DNA from: Psychrobacter sp. JCM 18902
GTDB taxonomy: Bacteria; Pseudomonadota; Gammaproteobacteria; Pseudomonadales; Moraxellaceae
NCBI RefSeq assembly: GCF_904846615.1
Contig: NZ_CAJHBK010000001.1
Coordinates: forward strand, 496,001-560,000
DNA length: 64,000 bases
Direction of reading: 5' to 3'
Part shown: in pieces, positions 25,650 through 35,441 of the stretch
Layout: each line of letters starts with the position of its first letter
How positions within the stretch are numbered: position 1 is the first letter of the stretch
Made by a program: the position numbers and the translations under genes
Notes under the pieces: generated by a model
Seen by the model: only the letters and a program-made list of their open reading frames with translations
Told to the model about the DNA's origin: nothing
The model's database searches: none

Positions 25650-28322
25650 CTAGCTAAGCTGAGTTTCAATCCAAGCAGGTAGGGCATTGATAACCGCGGT
25701 ACTGTTGGCAGACTTTGGCGCGCCGCCTTGTGCGTAATCTGGCTTACCACCCCCTTTACCGCCCAGCTCACCTGCCAAATGACGAATGATATCACCAGCT
25801 TTTACTTTCGCAGTCACAGACTTTGCCACGCTTGCGGCTAGGGCTAACTGTTCGTCTTTATCACCAATCAATACAATCACGCTATCAGGGAGTTTAGATT
25901 TAATATCGTCCATCAGGGTGCGGATAGATTTGCCGTCGATACCGCTTAAGGTACTGATAAGCACGGGCGTGCCTGCGATGGTCTGTACTTCATCGAGTAA
26001 ATTGGCTGCTTGGGCGCTGGCGATTTTTTGCTCTAAACGCTCTAGTTGTTTCTCAAGTTCGCGCTGCTTATCCGCCATGGTACGCACGCGCTGTGCCACT
26101 TCAGGACGTTTTACTTTTAGCTGACTGGCAAGCTCGCTCAGCTGCTGCTCACTTTGCTGAATGTTTTTAATTGCATTCATGCCAGTGACAGCTTCAATAC
26201 GGCGGATGCCAGCAGCAATACCTGATTCGCTGGTGATTTTTAACACACCAATATCACCAGTACGTTTAACGTGCAAACCACCGCACAACTCAATAGAGAA
26301 GGGCTTGCGCTGACCATCGATGATACTGTCAGTGCCCATGGTTAAGACGCGAACGTCACTGCCATATTTTTCGCCAAACAATGCCATCGCACCTTGTTTC
26401 ATCGCTTCGTCGATAGACATATTCTCGATACGAGCAGGGGTGTTGGCTTGAATTTGCTCATTGACTAAGCGTTCGATACGCGTAATTTCAGCAGTGCTGA
26501 CAGGCTGGTCATACGAGAAATCAAAACGTAATACTTCGCTTGATACTAGCGAGCCTTTTTGCGTGACCGCGTCGCCCAATACTTCTCTTAATGCCGCATG
26601 CAATAGATGCGTGGCAGAGTGATTTTTGGCACTGGCTGCGCGAATACTCGACAAGACTTGCGCATCAGCGGTCTGTTTGGTATTAATGTCACCCATGGTC
26701 ACGACACCATAATGGATGATGGCTTGACCAGATTTTTTGGTATCTTGCACTTCAAAAACGCCAGTCGCAGTGCGAATTTCGCCAAGCTCACCAACTTGAC
26801 CACCACCTTCAGCATAAAACGGTGTACGGTCAAGAACTATAACGCCTTCCATGCCCTCAGCTAAGCTATCGGCTGGATTGCCATCTTGATACAGCGCATC
26901 AATCGTGACGCCTTCTTCTGCAAGCTGCTCATAACCGATAAAGGTGGTTGGGTTTTCTACTTGAATGACACTACTATAATCGACGTCAAATTTGCCAGCA
27001 TCACGAGCACGCTCACGTTGCGCTTGCATATGCTCATCAAATTCAGCTTCATCAATCACAATACCGCGCTCACGAGTGATATCCGCAGTCAAATCGACCG
27101 GGAAACCATAAGTATCGTACAGTTTAAATGCGGCTTCCCCAGATAACGTGTCGCCATCTTTTAGACCTTCCAGCTCGCTGGCAAGTAGACGTAAGCCTTG
27201 TGCCAAAGTTTTGGCAAACTGTGCTTCTTCTTTTTGAATGGCATTTTCAATCACGCTTTGCTTATCTTTTAGCTCAGGATACGCCGTACCCATTTCAGCA
27301 ACCAAGGGTGCGACCATTTTATAAAAGAACTCACTGTCAGCACCAAGTTTATTGCCATGACGTACCGCACGACGAATGATACGGCGCAGTACGTAACCAC
27401 GACCTTCGTTGCTTGGAGTAACGCCATCAGCAATCAAAAATGAAACGGCGCGAATATGGTCAGCGATGACTTTTAATGACGATTGTTGCTGGTTTTCAAT
27501 CTCTAAAATCTCAGCCGCCGCATCCATCAAATGTACAAACAAATCTATCTCGTAGTTGCCATGAACGCCTTGCATGATGGCGCTGATACGCTCAAGTCCC
27601 ATGCCAGTATCTACGCTTGGTGCTGGTAGCGGTAGCATAGTGCCATCTTTTTGACGATTAAACTGCATAAAAACGCAGTTCCAAATTTCGATATAACGGT
27701 CGCCATCTTCTTCTGGTGTGCCCGGTAGACCGCCTTCGATATCAGCACCATGGTCATAAAAGACTTCGGTACAAGGACCACAAGGACCGGTATCGCCCAT
27801 CGTCCAAAAGTTGTCTGAGGCGTAAGGCGCGCCTTTATTATCGCCAATACGGATAATGCGCTCGCTAGGAATACCGATGTCTTTATGCCAAATGTCAAAG
27901 GCTTCGTCGTCAGTCTCATAAATGGTCACATACAAGCGATTTTTATCGATTGCTAGCCATTCATCTGAGGTCAAAAACTCCCAAATATAGCCAATACCGG
28001 CTTGCTTAAAATAATCGCCAAACGAGAAGTTGCCTAGCATTTCAAAGAACGTATGATGGCGCGCCGTATAACCGACATTATCCAAATCATTATGCTTGCC
28101 GCCAGCACGTACGCACTTTTGCGACGTCACCGCACGGGTATAATCACGTGGCTCCATACCCAAAAACGTTTCTTTAAATTGATTCATACCAGCATTGGTA
28201 AATAGCAATGTCGGGTCATTGTGTGGAATCAAACTCGATGAGGCGACGGGGGTGTGCTGCTTGCTTATGAAAAAATCGATAAAAGCTTGACGAATATCGG
28301 CTGAGCGAAATGGCTGGCTCAC
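25650..28322 (-). CDS. alaS: alanyl-tRNA synthetase
   Basis: An 890-residue class II synthetase. Visible are the N-terminal catalytic core ([26 protein letters not shown]), the editing-domain zinc motif [11 protein letters not shown] with CGGLHV further on (about 690), and the C-Ala region with a coiled coil ([27 protein letters not shown]) ending [14 protein letters not shown]. The length equals the family norm (about 875). It is the first gene of the alaS-lysC-csrA order. Confidence 0.97.
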   Translation of the reverse strand: MSQPFRSADIRQAFIDFFISKQHTPVASSSLIPHNDPTLLFTNAGMNQFKETFLGMEPRDYTRAVTSQKCVRAGGKHNDLDNVGYTARHHTFFEMLGNFSFGDYFKQAGIGYIWEFLTSDEWLAIDKNRLYVTIYETDDEAFDIWHKDIGIPSERIIRIGDNKGAPYASDNFWTMGDTGPCGPCTEVFYDHGADIEGGLPGTPEEDGDRYIEIWNCVFMQFNRQKDGTMLPLPAPSVDTGMGLERISAIMQGVHGNYEIDLFVHLMDAAAEILEIENQQQSSLKVIADHIRAVSFLIADGVTPSNEGRGYVLRRIIRRAVRHGNKLGADSEFFYKMVAPLVAEMGTAYPELKDKQSVIENAIQKEEAQFAKTLAQGLRLLASELEGLKDGDTLSGEAAFKLYDTYGFPVDLTADITRERGIVIDEAEFDEHMQAQRERARDAGKFDVDYSSVIQVENPTTFIGYEQLAEEGVTIDALYQDGNPADSLAEGMEGVIVLDRTPFYAEGGGQVGELGEIRTATGVFEVQDTKKSGQAIIHYGVVTMGDINTKQTADAQVLSSIRAASAKNHSATHLLHAALREVLGDAVTQKGSLVSSEVLRFDFSYDQPVSTAEITRIERLVNEQIQANTPARIENMSIDEAMKQGAMALFGEKYGSDVRVLTMGTDSIIDGQRKPFSIELCGGLHVKRTGDIGVLKITSESGIAAGIRRIEAVTGMNAIKNIQQSEQQLSELASQLKVKRPEVAQRVRTMADKQRELEKQLERLEQKIASAQAANLLDEVQTIAGTPVLISTLSGIDGKSIRTLMDDIKSKLPDSVIVLIGDKDEQLALAASVAKSVTAKVKAGDIIRHLAGELGGKGGGKPDYAQGGAPKSANSTAVINALPAWIETQLS

Positions 28323-28484
28323 AGCGGCTCCTTACTGGCGAATAGAATTGAGTAAAATAATTTTGCAAACGATTTTAGCACAAACGCCCAAGCTCTTGGT
28401 ACAAGAGTTACAACGGCTAGGTTATTCTGCGCATGTAGATGCTCGATGGATTTGTAGCGCATCAAAGCCAGTTGGTCAAAAAAG

Positions 28485-30260
28485 CTAATTGGTCAAAATC
28501 GCCGCATCAGTCTCGTCCAGTTTATCTTGTATCAATGGATTAGACTCAATGACTTGTACTGGCAAGTAGCGTAGCTGTAGCTTAATAGGGAGATACTCAG
28601 GAAAATTCTCTGCCATATCTTGAGTAATGACGGTTTCGATTTGCCGTACATCGTATGAGGTAGGCGTCGTCTCTCCGCGAATGACCGCACGTACGACTTT
28701 ATTTTCTTCTGAAGTATCAAATTGCGTATTGGTCAGCACGTTGCCTTTGTCGATAAAGTAGCTATTGATGGCTTCTTTGACGCTACTCTCAAAAACCTGC
28801 TGCTTGGCGTTGGTCTGTAGGTTGATGGTCAAATACGTCCCCAATCCACCTAACAATAATAACGTCACCGCATTACGGCGTAAAAAGGTCAAATAGGTGC
28901 TTGATTTATAATCATCATCGACCAAACGGCGAAAGCCTAATAACCAAAGTACTAAAGCATTGGTAAACTGGATAGCAATAATATTGGTTAGCGCCAGTAG
29001 CAGTGCCCCAAGTCCAAGCTGCGTCTCGCCATTGGCAAATAATATCCCACTCGCGGCAAGAGGTGGCACCAATGCAGTGGCTACCGCCACGCCGACCACT
29101 GCCACTGATAGGTGCGGTGAAACCATCGCATAAGCACCAGCAGTACCACCCGCTAGAGCAATCATTAAATCCATCGAGGTTGGCTGAGTGCGCGATAATA
29201 TCTCTGCGGTCAGTGGCTGATCTTTGTGTAACCAGCCGACGATAAAACCAACCAATACCACTAAGGACACACCAACGATAACCGTAATCAGTGATTTACG
29301 TAGCAATGGCATACGATGATCAATAATCGCTAACGCTATGCCAGTAATGGGACCTAACATCATGGCAACCAACATGGCGCCAATGACGACGGCAGCTGAA
29401 TTGGTCACCAGTCCATAACTGGCGATGATGGCAGAAAGTATATTCATAATGAAATACATTTTGCTAGGCAGAGCGTTGGCCTCGATTCTGACCCGTACTT
29501 CTGGATAGTCTACCTTTTGATTGCTAAATTGCTCGGCAACAAATTGCTTATAAGATTCGAGCTTGGCTTCCTTTTTTTCTTTAATCTCGTCTTCTAGCTC
29601 TTCCTGATTATCGACCTTATCTTTCACAGTATTTTTTACGATAGCGTCATGATTTTTAGGCGTGTCTGGATGTTTATCAATTGAGGACAGTTTTGTGTTG
29701 TCACTATTTGCTTTGCTTTCTTGCTGATGGTTATCAGAGATAGGATAAGTGCTCTGTGCATCAGCGGGTGCAATACCCTCTGCTTCTACCGTTACCTCAG
29801 CGTCAGCATCTTCTTGAGACGTTTGCTCGGAAGCGTTATCTTCTTCTGCTTGAGCATGTTCTGCTGATACATTTTCTAGATTTTTATGATTGGGCGCTGT
29901 TATCGATTTTAACGATTCATTGAATAGTGGTGTCTCAAGCCCAGTGATTTCAAGTTTGGTTATTTCAGACTCATTGTTGGGCTTGGCGGTTTCTAACGTT
30001 GCCACTACCTCGTCAGCACCAATGGACTTTATCGCTATCGTTGTTTCAGGCAGCTGTGCACAAGCCATATCCTCGCCACAGTCATTGTCATCACGAGTCT
30101 CTGAGCTTTTTGAAGACTCAGTATGTTCAACAGAGCTATCTAGTACAGAGCTATCATCTGCGTCAGTTAGCACCACTTTTTTGTCTGGATAATTGGCCGT
30201 GCTTGAGGCATCTTTTATAACTGAAGAATCATTAGAGGGTTTGTTTTCAGATGAGGTCAT
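28485..30260 (-). CDS. DUF389 membrane protein with long acidic N-terminal region
   Basis: The ATG at 30260 (MTSSENKPSND) gives 591 residues; an ATG 12 codons upstream lacks a ribosome-binding site. Residues 1-240 are low-complexity, rich in Ser, Asp, Glu and Thr, and end in a Lys/Glu-rich coiled segment. Residues 265-490 are a membrane domain with six or so segments and the DUF389 feel (IMNILSAIIASYGLVTNSAAVVIGAMLVAMMLGPITGIALA). The C-terminal 110 residues are soluble and periplasmic or cytoplasmic. Function of the family is unknown. Confidence 0.82.
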   Translation of the reverse strand: MTSSENKPSNDSSVIKDASSTANYPDKKVVLTDADDSSVLDSSVEHTESSKSSETRDDNDCGEDMACAQLPETTIAIKSIGADEVVATLETAKPNNESEITKLEITGLETPLFNESLKSITAPNHKNLENVSAEHAQAEEDNASEQTSQEDADAEVTVEAEGIAPADAQSTYPISDNHQQESKANSDNTKLSSIDKHPDTPKNHDAIVKNTVKDKVDNQEELEDEIKEKKEAKLESYKQFVAEQFSNQKVDYPEVRVRIEANALPSKMYFIMNILSAIIASYGLVTNSAAVVIGAMLVAMMLGPITGIALAIIDHRMPLLRKSLITVIVGVSLVVLVGFIVGWLHKDQPLTAEILSRTQPTSMDLMIALAGGTAGAYAMVSPHLSVAVVGVAVATALVPPLAASGILFANGETQLGLGALLLALTNIIAIQFTNALVLWLLGFRRLVDDDYKSSTYLTFLRRNAVTLLLLGGLGTYLTINLQTNAKQQVFESSVKEAINSYFIDKGNVLTNTQFDTSEENKVVRAVIRGETTPTSYDVRQIETVITQDMAENFPEYLPIKLQLRYLPVQVIESNPLIQDKLDETDAAILTN

Positions 30261-30551
30261 GGCAGATAGCTTTCTTAAAAAGTAAAAGAAAGACATTATT
30301 GTAATGATAAAACGAGGACAACGTATGGTTTTTTTACGACTAAATAGAGCGCAGTGTCATTAAGTAGTAATACTTAAAATAGTAAAATTATGCATCATTA
30401 ACTAATAACAATAAAAACCTTAACTCTAACAGGGTTTTTTATGCTTAGTCACCTACTATAGCTGGCTCGCAGGTTTATAGGAAATACTTACTTTCTTTGT
30501 GGGTTTAGTGTATAAAGGTACTATATCCACAATAAAAATGAGGAATAAGTT

Positions 30552-30764
30552 ATGAACTGGCCACTATTCTCTGTTATCTATTCAATCGCAGCAACCGTTA
30601 CCATTGGCGTTTTTATGATTGGCGCTTTAGTCACAGGTTTTAATGAAATACCTCATATCCAAATAGCAGTAGCATTGGGCATTTTGGTGTCTATCCCTGC
30701 AGGCATGTTTTTTACCAAAAAAGTTGGTAGCATCACTGGTAATGAAGAAGGCTATAAAGCATAA
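30552..30764 (+). CDS. small two-helix membrane protein
   Basis: A 70-residue protein with two hydrophobic helices (about 7-29 and 36-53) joined by a short loop (GFNEIPHIQ), and a hydrophilic end with a KKVGS segment. GAGGAA precedes the ATG by 8 nt. A terminator follows, so it is probably a monocistronic unit. I do not recognise the family with certainty. The preceding 30297-30551 region holds no other gene; a weak terminator-like hairpin (AAAAACC/GGTTTTT) lies near 30414-30439. Confidence 0.75.
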   Translation: MNWPLFSVIYSIAATVTIGVFMIGALVTGFNEIPHIQIAVALGILVSIPAGMFFTKKVGSITGNEEGYKA

Positions 30765-30817
30765 AAGCGAATAATGTTGTCAATTTAAATGAATAAATCC
30801 GATTATCAGCCATAAAA

Positions 30818-30846
30818 AAAGACCTTGATAACAAGGTCTTTTTTTT
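30818..30846. terminator. bidirectional terminator
   Basis: AAAGACCTTG (30818-30827) pairs with CAAGGTCTTT (30832-30841) with a 4-nt loop, an A run before and a T run to 30846. It separates the small membrane protein gene from the converging L,D-transpeptidase gene. Confidence 0.92.
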
Positions 30847-30880
30847 ATTCATCATTTATGACTCATTAGTTAGGCCAAAT

Positions 30881-32245
30881 TTATTTAAGCTCAACAGTCG
30901 CGCCATTTTCGATATTGGCGTAAACCTCTAACACATCCCAGTTGGTCAAACGCACACAACCTGCAGAGGCTTGGCGACTGATGCCTTCAGGCTTTGGTGA
31001 ACCATGAATACCATATGAAGGTTTAGACAAGCCCATCCATACGACGCCAACAGGGCTATTTGGTCCTGGTGGTAGCATATGTATTTGTTTGTCTGCGCCT
31101 TTACCAACGGTTGCTTTATACCAAGGCATTTTCACCTTGTTAATGATTTTAAACGAACCTTGTGGCGATGGTGTGGCATCGCTACCGATTGTCGTTGGGT
31201 AAGTAGCCACCAGCTTATCGCCGTTATAAGCATATAATGTCTTATCGGCTTTATTGGCAACCACACGGTTAATGCGCTGCTTAAGTGGTGCACGGGTATT
31301 TAAAACAGTGATGGTTTCGCCCGCTTTATACTGCTTATTTTTATTGAGCTTATCTAAATAACGCACATCCATATGGAAGCGCTCACCAAACATCTCTTTA
31401 ATGTCTTGATAGTATAAGCCTTTCATTTTTGACTTGGCTTCTGAACCTGCAGGTGTGCTAGCAAAGTTAGTCTTAATATCATCTTCAGTGATGGTGTAAG
31501 TCACGAGCACAGGCTTGTTGGCTGGGATATTTTTATTTAACGCATCCCACGTTTTTTGATCCATTTTACCTGTGGCTGGCAGACCTTTCATGGTTTGGAA
31601 GTTGATCAGCGCTTTTTTACTGTTCATGCCCCAGCCGCCATCGATGGCACCAGGAGAAGCATGGTTCCAATCAAGCAGTGCCTGCATTTTGATTGTCATT
31701 GCCGAGTTAACTTTCATATTCGGTGTCCATGTGGCACCGTTTACCTGTTTGGCGTAATTCGACAAATTCAGCGTGGTATGTTTTTTACCATTAACATCTT
31801 CGATGCTTTTGATAGAAGTATCTGCTGGGCTAGCATCAGATATGGCTGCGGTAGGGGCAGCGACGGCTTGACCTTCACTAATATCGTCAGTGCTATCAGA
31901 CTGCACATCTTTACGAGCCAGCTCTTCTACCGTCATATTATCAGCACTGACTGCTTGTTGGGCTGTCTCTACATCGACTTCCTGCTTTTCGTCAATCAGC
32001 TGAGTCATACGGTCAGGCGCATTAGGCTTTAAGGCAGGCGTGGCTACGACAGGAGCACGACCATCGATTGAGCTACTGCGATTCTCTTGTACATCAAGGC
32101 TAACTTTTTTGGCAATGCTAGGCATTGAGTCAGCGGTTCGTACTGGCAGGGTGCGCGTATTATCAGCAGGTGCGGCAATGGCGCTGACACTGGCAGTAAC
32201 GATAGCAATTGATATAGCGGTAATAAGAGGCTTCATTTTCATCAT
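30881..32245 (-). CDS. L,D-transpeptidase (YkuD) with peptidoglycan-binding domain
   Basis: The chosen ATG at 32245 gives 454 residues; the frame continues 25 codons upstream without signal-peptide character. Residues 4-25 form a signal peptide (PLITAISIAIVTASVSAIAA). A low-complexity region (30-170) precedes a PG_binding_1 domain (about 185-245, GWGMNSKKALINFQTMKGLPATGKMD). The catalytic YkuD domain spans about 325-454 and shows HGSPKPEG and the nucleophile in SAGCVRL. Such enzymes form 3-3 crosslinks or attach proteins to peptidoglycan in the periplasm. The exact start among three close Met codons is uncertain. Confidence 0.9.
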   Translation of the reverse strand: MMKMKPLITAISIAIVTASVSAIAAPADNTRTLPVRTADSMPSIAKKVSLDVQENRSSSIDGRAPVVATPALKPNAPDRMTQLIDEKQEVDVETAQQAVSADNMTVEELARKDVQSDSTDDISEGQAVAAPTAAISDASPADTSIKSIEDVNGKKHTTLNLSNYAKQVNGATWTPNMKVNSAMTIKMQALLDWNHASPGAIDGGWGMNSKKALINFQTMKGLPATGKMDQKTWDALNKNIPANKPVLVTYTITEDDIKTNFASTPAGSEAKSKMKGLYYQDIKEMFGERFHMDVRYLDKLNKNKQYKAGETITVLNTRAPLKQRINRVVANKADKTLYAYNGDKLVATYPTTIGSDATPSPQGSFKIINKVKMPWYKATVGKGADKQIHMLPPGPNSPVGVVWMGLSKPSYGIHGSPKPEGISRQASAGCVRLTNWDVLEVYANIENGATVELK

Positions 32246-32610
32246 ATTGGGATACTTATGGTTATAACTAATGGGGCTATTATGCGCATAATTTGAATGC
32301 TTCGCAAACTTTTGACACATCTTTTTTCATTAAAGTCTTGCCAAACGTCAACCGTTGACGTATTCACTACAGTTGGGCAATAACTGAGCGAGGGTATGCA
32401 TAAGATGATGCGCTATTCTTACTTGCAGTCCTCATTATTCACGTTGTTTTTAGAACCATTTTTATGAATATAAAACTGCAAAAATTGGCGCAACTTAGCG
32501 TTTATGTCTATAATGGTGAATAAATTTTTATTTAATAGATCGGCTTTTAATAAAAGGCGTTTTAACCCATCCGCATGTAGTCAGTGAACATGTAATCAGC
32601 AAGGTGCGAT
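32246..32610. other. 365-bp divergent intergenic region
   Basis: This lies between the L,D-transpeptidase gene (minus) and prmB (plus) and should hold both promoters. AT-rich sequence lies at 32453-32540. I see no further gene, repeat or clear regulatory motif. Confidence 0.35.
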
Positions 32611-33777
32611 ATGTCAGAAGACCAAACAATGAGCGCAGAAGAGTTTCAAAATCAATACTTCAATGACGATGGTCTAGAGAGTGAAATGGTGTTTGATTTA
32701 GAGAGTGGGATTCTGGGTGAAGACGATCAATTTGCCAATTTGCCTGCAGAATTAGAAGAGGCCCGCGAGCAACTGGTCAGTATTCGTGATTTTATTCGCT
32801 TTTCGGTCACCCAGCTCCGTAATTATGATGTGGTCGTTGCACAAGGCACCACCGATGAGTTTGCTGAAGCATCCGCTATTGTTTTGCATTCTCTGGCTTT
32901 AGACTGGTCAGCCAATGAGCAGATTCTCGATTGTCGCTTGACCACCTCAGAGAAGCAGTTGGTACTGAGTTTGTTAGAAGAGCGTATCGCTGAGCGTAAA
33001 CCATTAAGCTATTTGATTAACTTATCATACTTCTGTGATTTGCCTTTTTATGTCGATGAGCGTGTACTAATTCCAAGATCGCCTATCGCAGAATTGATTC
33101 GTCAGCAGTTCCATCCATATTTTGATGTCAATGAGCTTGCCAAGCCACTTGGTAAGAGCGTCAACGAACAAGCTGCTGCATTTTATGATCACGGTTTAGA
33201 GGTCAAGCAGCTGTCGCAGCCTGAACGTATTTTAGATTTATGCACGGGCTCTGGTTGTATTGCTATTGCACTTGCGACGCGTTTCGTTGATGCGCTGGTT
33301 GATGCTGTTGATATCGATAAAAGCGCGCTTGAAGTAGCCATGGTTAACGTCGATCATCATGATCTTGGGCATCAGGTTAATGTGATTGAGTCCGATTTGT
33401 TTGCTAAGATTCCTGCTGAACATCAGTATGAGCTGATCGTCACCAATCCGCCGTATGTTGATGCGGCTATTATGGCAGAGCTGCCACCTGAATTTTTATA
33501 TGAGCCAGAGCATGCGCTAGCCGCGGGTCAAGATGGGCTGGATTTGGTGCATCGTATTTTGTTTGAAGCGCCAGATTATCTGAGCCCTGAAGGCTTGTTA
33601 GTTTGTGAAGTAGGTGATAGTGAGTGGGCATTAAAGCAAGCCTATCCTGAAATTCAGTTTGATTGGTTGAAATTTGCCCACGGTGGTCACGGTGTCTTTG
33701 CGATTACTTATGATGAGCTCATGGCGCATCGTGAGCTGTTCAATGCTTACGTGCAACTGTTAGATAGCATTCAATAG
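32611..33777 (+). CDS. prmB: 50S ribosomal protein L3 glutamine methyltransferase PrmB
   Basis: A 388-residue SAM methyltransferase of the PrmB/PrmC group. The SAM motif ILDLCTGSGCIAIALA lies near 209-224 and the catalytic NPPY motif near 282-285 (IVTNPPYVDA). PrmB rather than PrmC is supported by aroC immediately downstream. It is about 75 residues longer than E. coli PrmB (310 aa) because of an acidic N-terminal extension (NDDGLESEMVFDLE and following), whose role is unknown. AAGGTG precedes the ATG. Confidence 0.93.
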   Translation: MSEDQTMSAEEFQNQYFNDDGLESEMVFDLESGILGEDDQFANLPAELEEAREQLVSIRDFIRFSVTQLRNYDVVVAQGTTDEFAEASAIVLHSLALDWSANEQILDCRLTTSEKQLVLSLLEERIAERKPLSYLINLSYFCDLPFYVDERVLIPRSPIAELIRQQFHPYFDVNELAKPLGKSVNEQAAAFYDHGLEVKQLSQPERILDLCTGSGCIAIALATRFVDALVDAVDIDKSALEVAMVNVDHHDLGHQVNVIESDLFAKIPAEHQYELIVTNPPYVDAAIMAELPPEFLYEPEHALAAGQDGLDLVHRILFEAPDYLSPEGLLVCEVGDSEWALKQAYPEIQFDWLKFAHGGHGVFAITYDELMAHRELFNAYVQLLDSIQ

Positions 33778-33881
33778 AACTGTCAGGTAATAGAGCTATC
33801 GAATACTAGAACTGTTGAGTAATAAAACCATCGAGATTTACGCGATACTCAAAAATCGACTTCATTTGTTTAAGGATAAAT

Positions 33882-34985
33882 ATGGCAGGCAATAGCATTG
33901 GACAGGTTTTTACAGTCACCACGTGCGGCGAGTCGCATGGTGCAGGTCTCATGGCAATCGTCGATGGCGTGCCACCGGGTTTAGCCTTATCTACAGATGA
34001 TTTGCAAATCGATTTAGATCGCCGCAAACCGGGCACGTCTAAATACTCCACCCAGCGCCGCGAATCTGATGAAGTTGAGATTATCTCTGGCGTGTTTGAG
34101 GGTAAGACGACAGGCACGTCTATTGGTTTGCTGATTCGTAATACCAATCAAAAATCCAAAGACTATGGCGAGATTAAAGACACGTTTCGCCCCGGTCATG
34201 CCGACTATACCTATAGTATGAAATATGGCTTTCGTGATTATCGTGGCGGCGGGCGTTCCTCAGCGCGCGAGACTGCGATGCGCGTGGCGGCAGGTGCTAT
34301 CGCTAAGAAATATCTACAAGAGCGCTTAGGTGTTCAAGTCCGTGGTCACGTCACCCAAATTGGCAATGAGTACAGTAATGTCCTAAACCCAAGCCAAATT
34401 GATTGGGACTTTGTGAATAGCAATCCGTTTTTTTGCGCCGATGTTGATGCTGTCAGTCGTTTTGAGACCTTGATAGACGGTTTGCGCCGTGAAGGCACTA
34501 GCTGCGGGGCCCGTCTAGAGATTATCGCTAGCGGTGTGCCAGTCGGACTTGGCGAGCCAGTATTTGATCGTTTAGATGCGGATATTGCCCATGCCATGAT
34601 GAGTATCAATGCTGTTAAAGGCGTTGAAGTAGGCGATGGTATGGCAGTAGCAGGGCAGTTCGGTCATAGCTCTCGTGATGAGCTAACGCCAGACGGTTTT
34701 ACTGCCAATCATGCTGGTGGTATTTTGGGTGGCATCTCGTCAGGGCAAGATATCCGTGTCAGTATTGCGCTTAAGCCAACCTCTAGTATTACTACGGCTG
34801 GCAAGAGTATCAACACACAAGGGGAGTCGGTTGATATGCTCACCAAAGGTCGTCATGACCCTTGCGTTGGCGTACGTGCCACGCCTATAGCAGAAGCCAT
34901 GCTGGCTATTGTTTTGCTCGATCATTATTTGCGCCATCGCGGTCAAAATGCGGATGTTAAGCTGCCAGTAGCATCTATTACTTAG
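33882..34985 (+). CDS. aroC: chorismate synthase
   Basis: A 367-residue FMN-dependent enzyme that converts EPSP to chorismate, the last step of the shikimate pathway. The start [20 protein letters not shown] is diagnostic, as are [18 protein letters not shown] and [13 protein letters not shown] segments. The final [19 protein letters not shown] is typical. Length matches the family (about 361). It follows prmB by 104 bp. Confidence 0.98.
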   Translation: MAGNSIGQVFTVTTCGESHGAGLMAIVDGVPPGLALSTDDLQIDLDRRKPGTSKYSTQRRESDEVEIISGVFEGKTTGTSIGLLIRNTNQKSKDYGEIKDTFRPGHADYTYSMKYGFRDYRGGGRSSARETAMRVAAGAIAKKYLQERLGVQVRGHVTQIGNEYSNVLNPSQIDWDFVNSNPFFCADVDAVSRFETLIDGLRREGTSCGARLEIIASGVPVGLGEPVFDRLDADIAHAMMSINAVKGVEVGDGMAVAGQFGHSSRDELTPDGFTANHAGGILGGISSGQDIRVSIALKPTSSITTAGKSINTQGESVDMLTKGRHDPCVGVRATPIAEAMLAIVLLDHYLRHRGQNADVKLPVASIT

Positions 34986-35005
34986 ATTGTTTACCGTAAA
35001 ATTAT

Positions 35006-35050
35006 AAACCCTCTATCATTTCTTGTTAGAAATAATAGAGGGTTTTTTTT
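35006..35050 (+). terminator. intrinsic terminator of aroC
   Basis: AAACCCTCTAT (35006-35016) pairs with ATAGAGGGTTT (35035-35045), and T residues continue to 35050. Confidence 0.9.
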
Positions 35051-35124
35051 GACTGATTTTTTATAAATAATTAACAAGCCAGCAATTCAGTTAATAAGAT
35101 TTAATCATTAAATTGAATGAATTT

Positions 35125-35325
35125 TTAAGCCGCTATTTGATAGTGGTCAATAGCCACACATTGCTGGTGGCGAAATACCAATAGCAGTTGTTGACTGGGA
35201 ATGGCTAACCAATGCCCAAAAGCGATACTATCAATCCCTTCACCTGACAGCGCTTGTAGGCAAAAATGGCGACTACCACCTAAACAGTTTTTTATAATTT
35301 GGTTTTGTTCAATAGCTTCTTTCAT
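35125..35325 (-). CDS. small hypothetical protein (66 aa)
   Basis: A 66-residue frame with an ATG at 35325, preceded by AAGGA about 10 nt upstream. The sequence (MKEAIEQNQIIKNCLGG start, CLQALSGEGIDSIAFGHWLAIP middle) has normal composition with two Cys and three His and no membrane segment. It lies alone between aroC and creC. I do not recognise it, but its start signal and composition make it more likely real than not. Confidence 0.5.
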   Translation of the reverse strand: MKEAIEQNQIIKNCLGGSRHFCLQALSGEGIDSIAFGHWLAIPSQQLLLVFRHQQCVAIDHYQIAA

Positions 35326-35441
35326 GGTCTTTCTATCCTTAATATGGATTACGAATTTGAATAACGCTATCGTAAAACAAGCAGATAGAAAACCTGTGTA
35401 GGAATGATGGAAAATCCATGAACTGGCATAGATGTTTATTT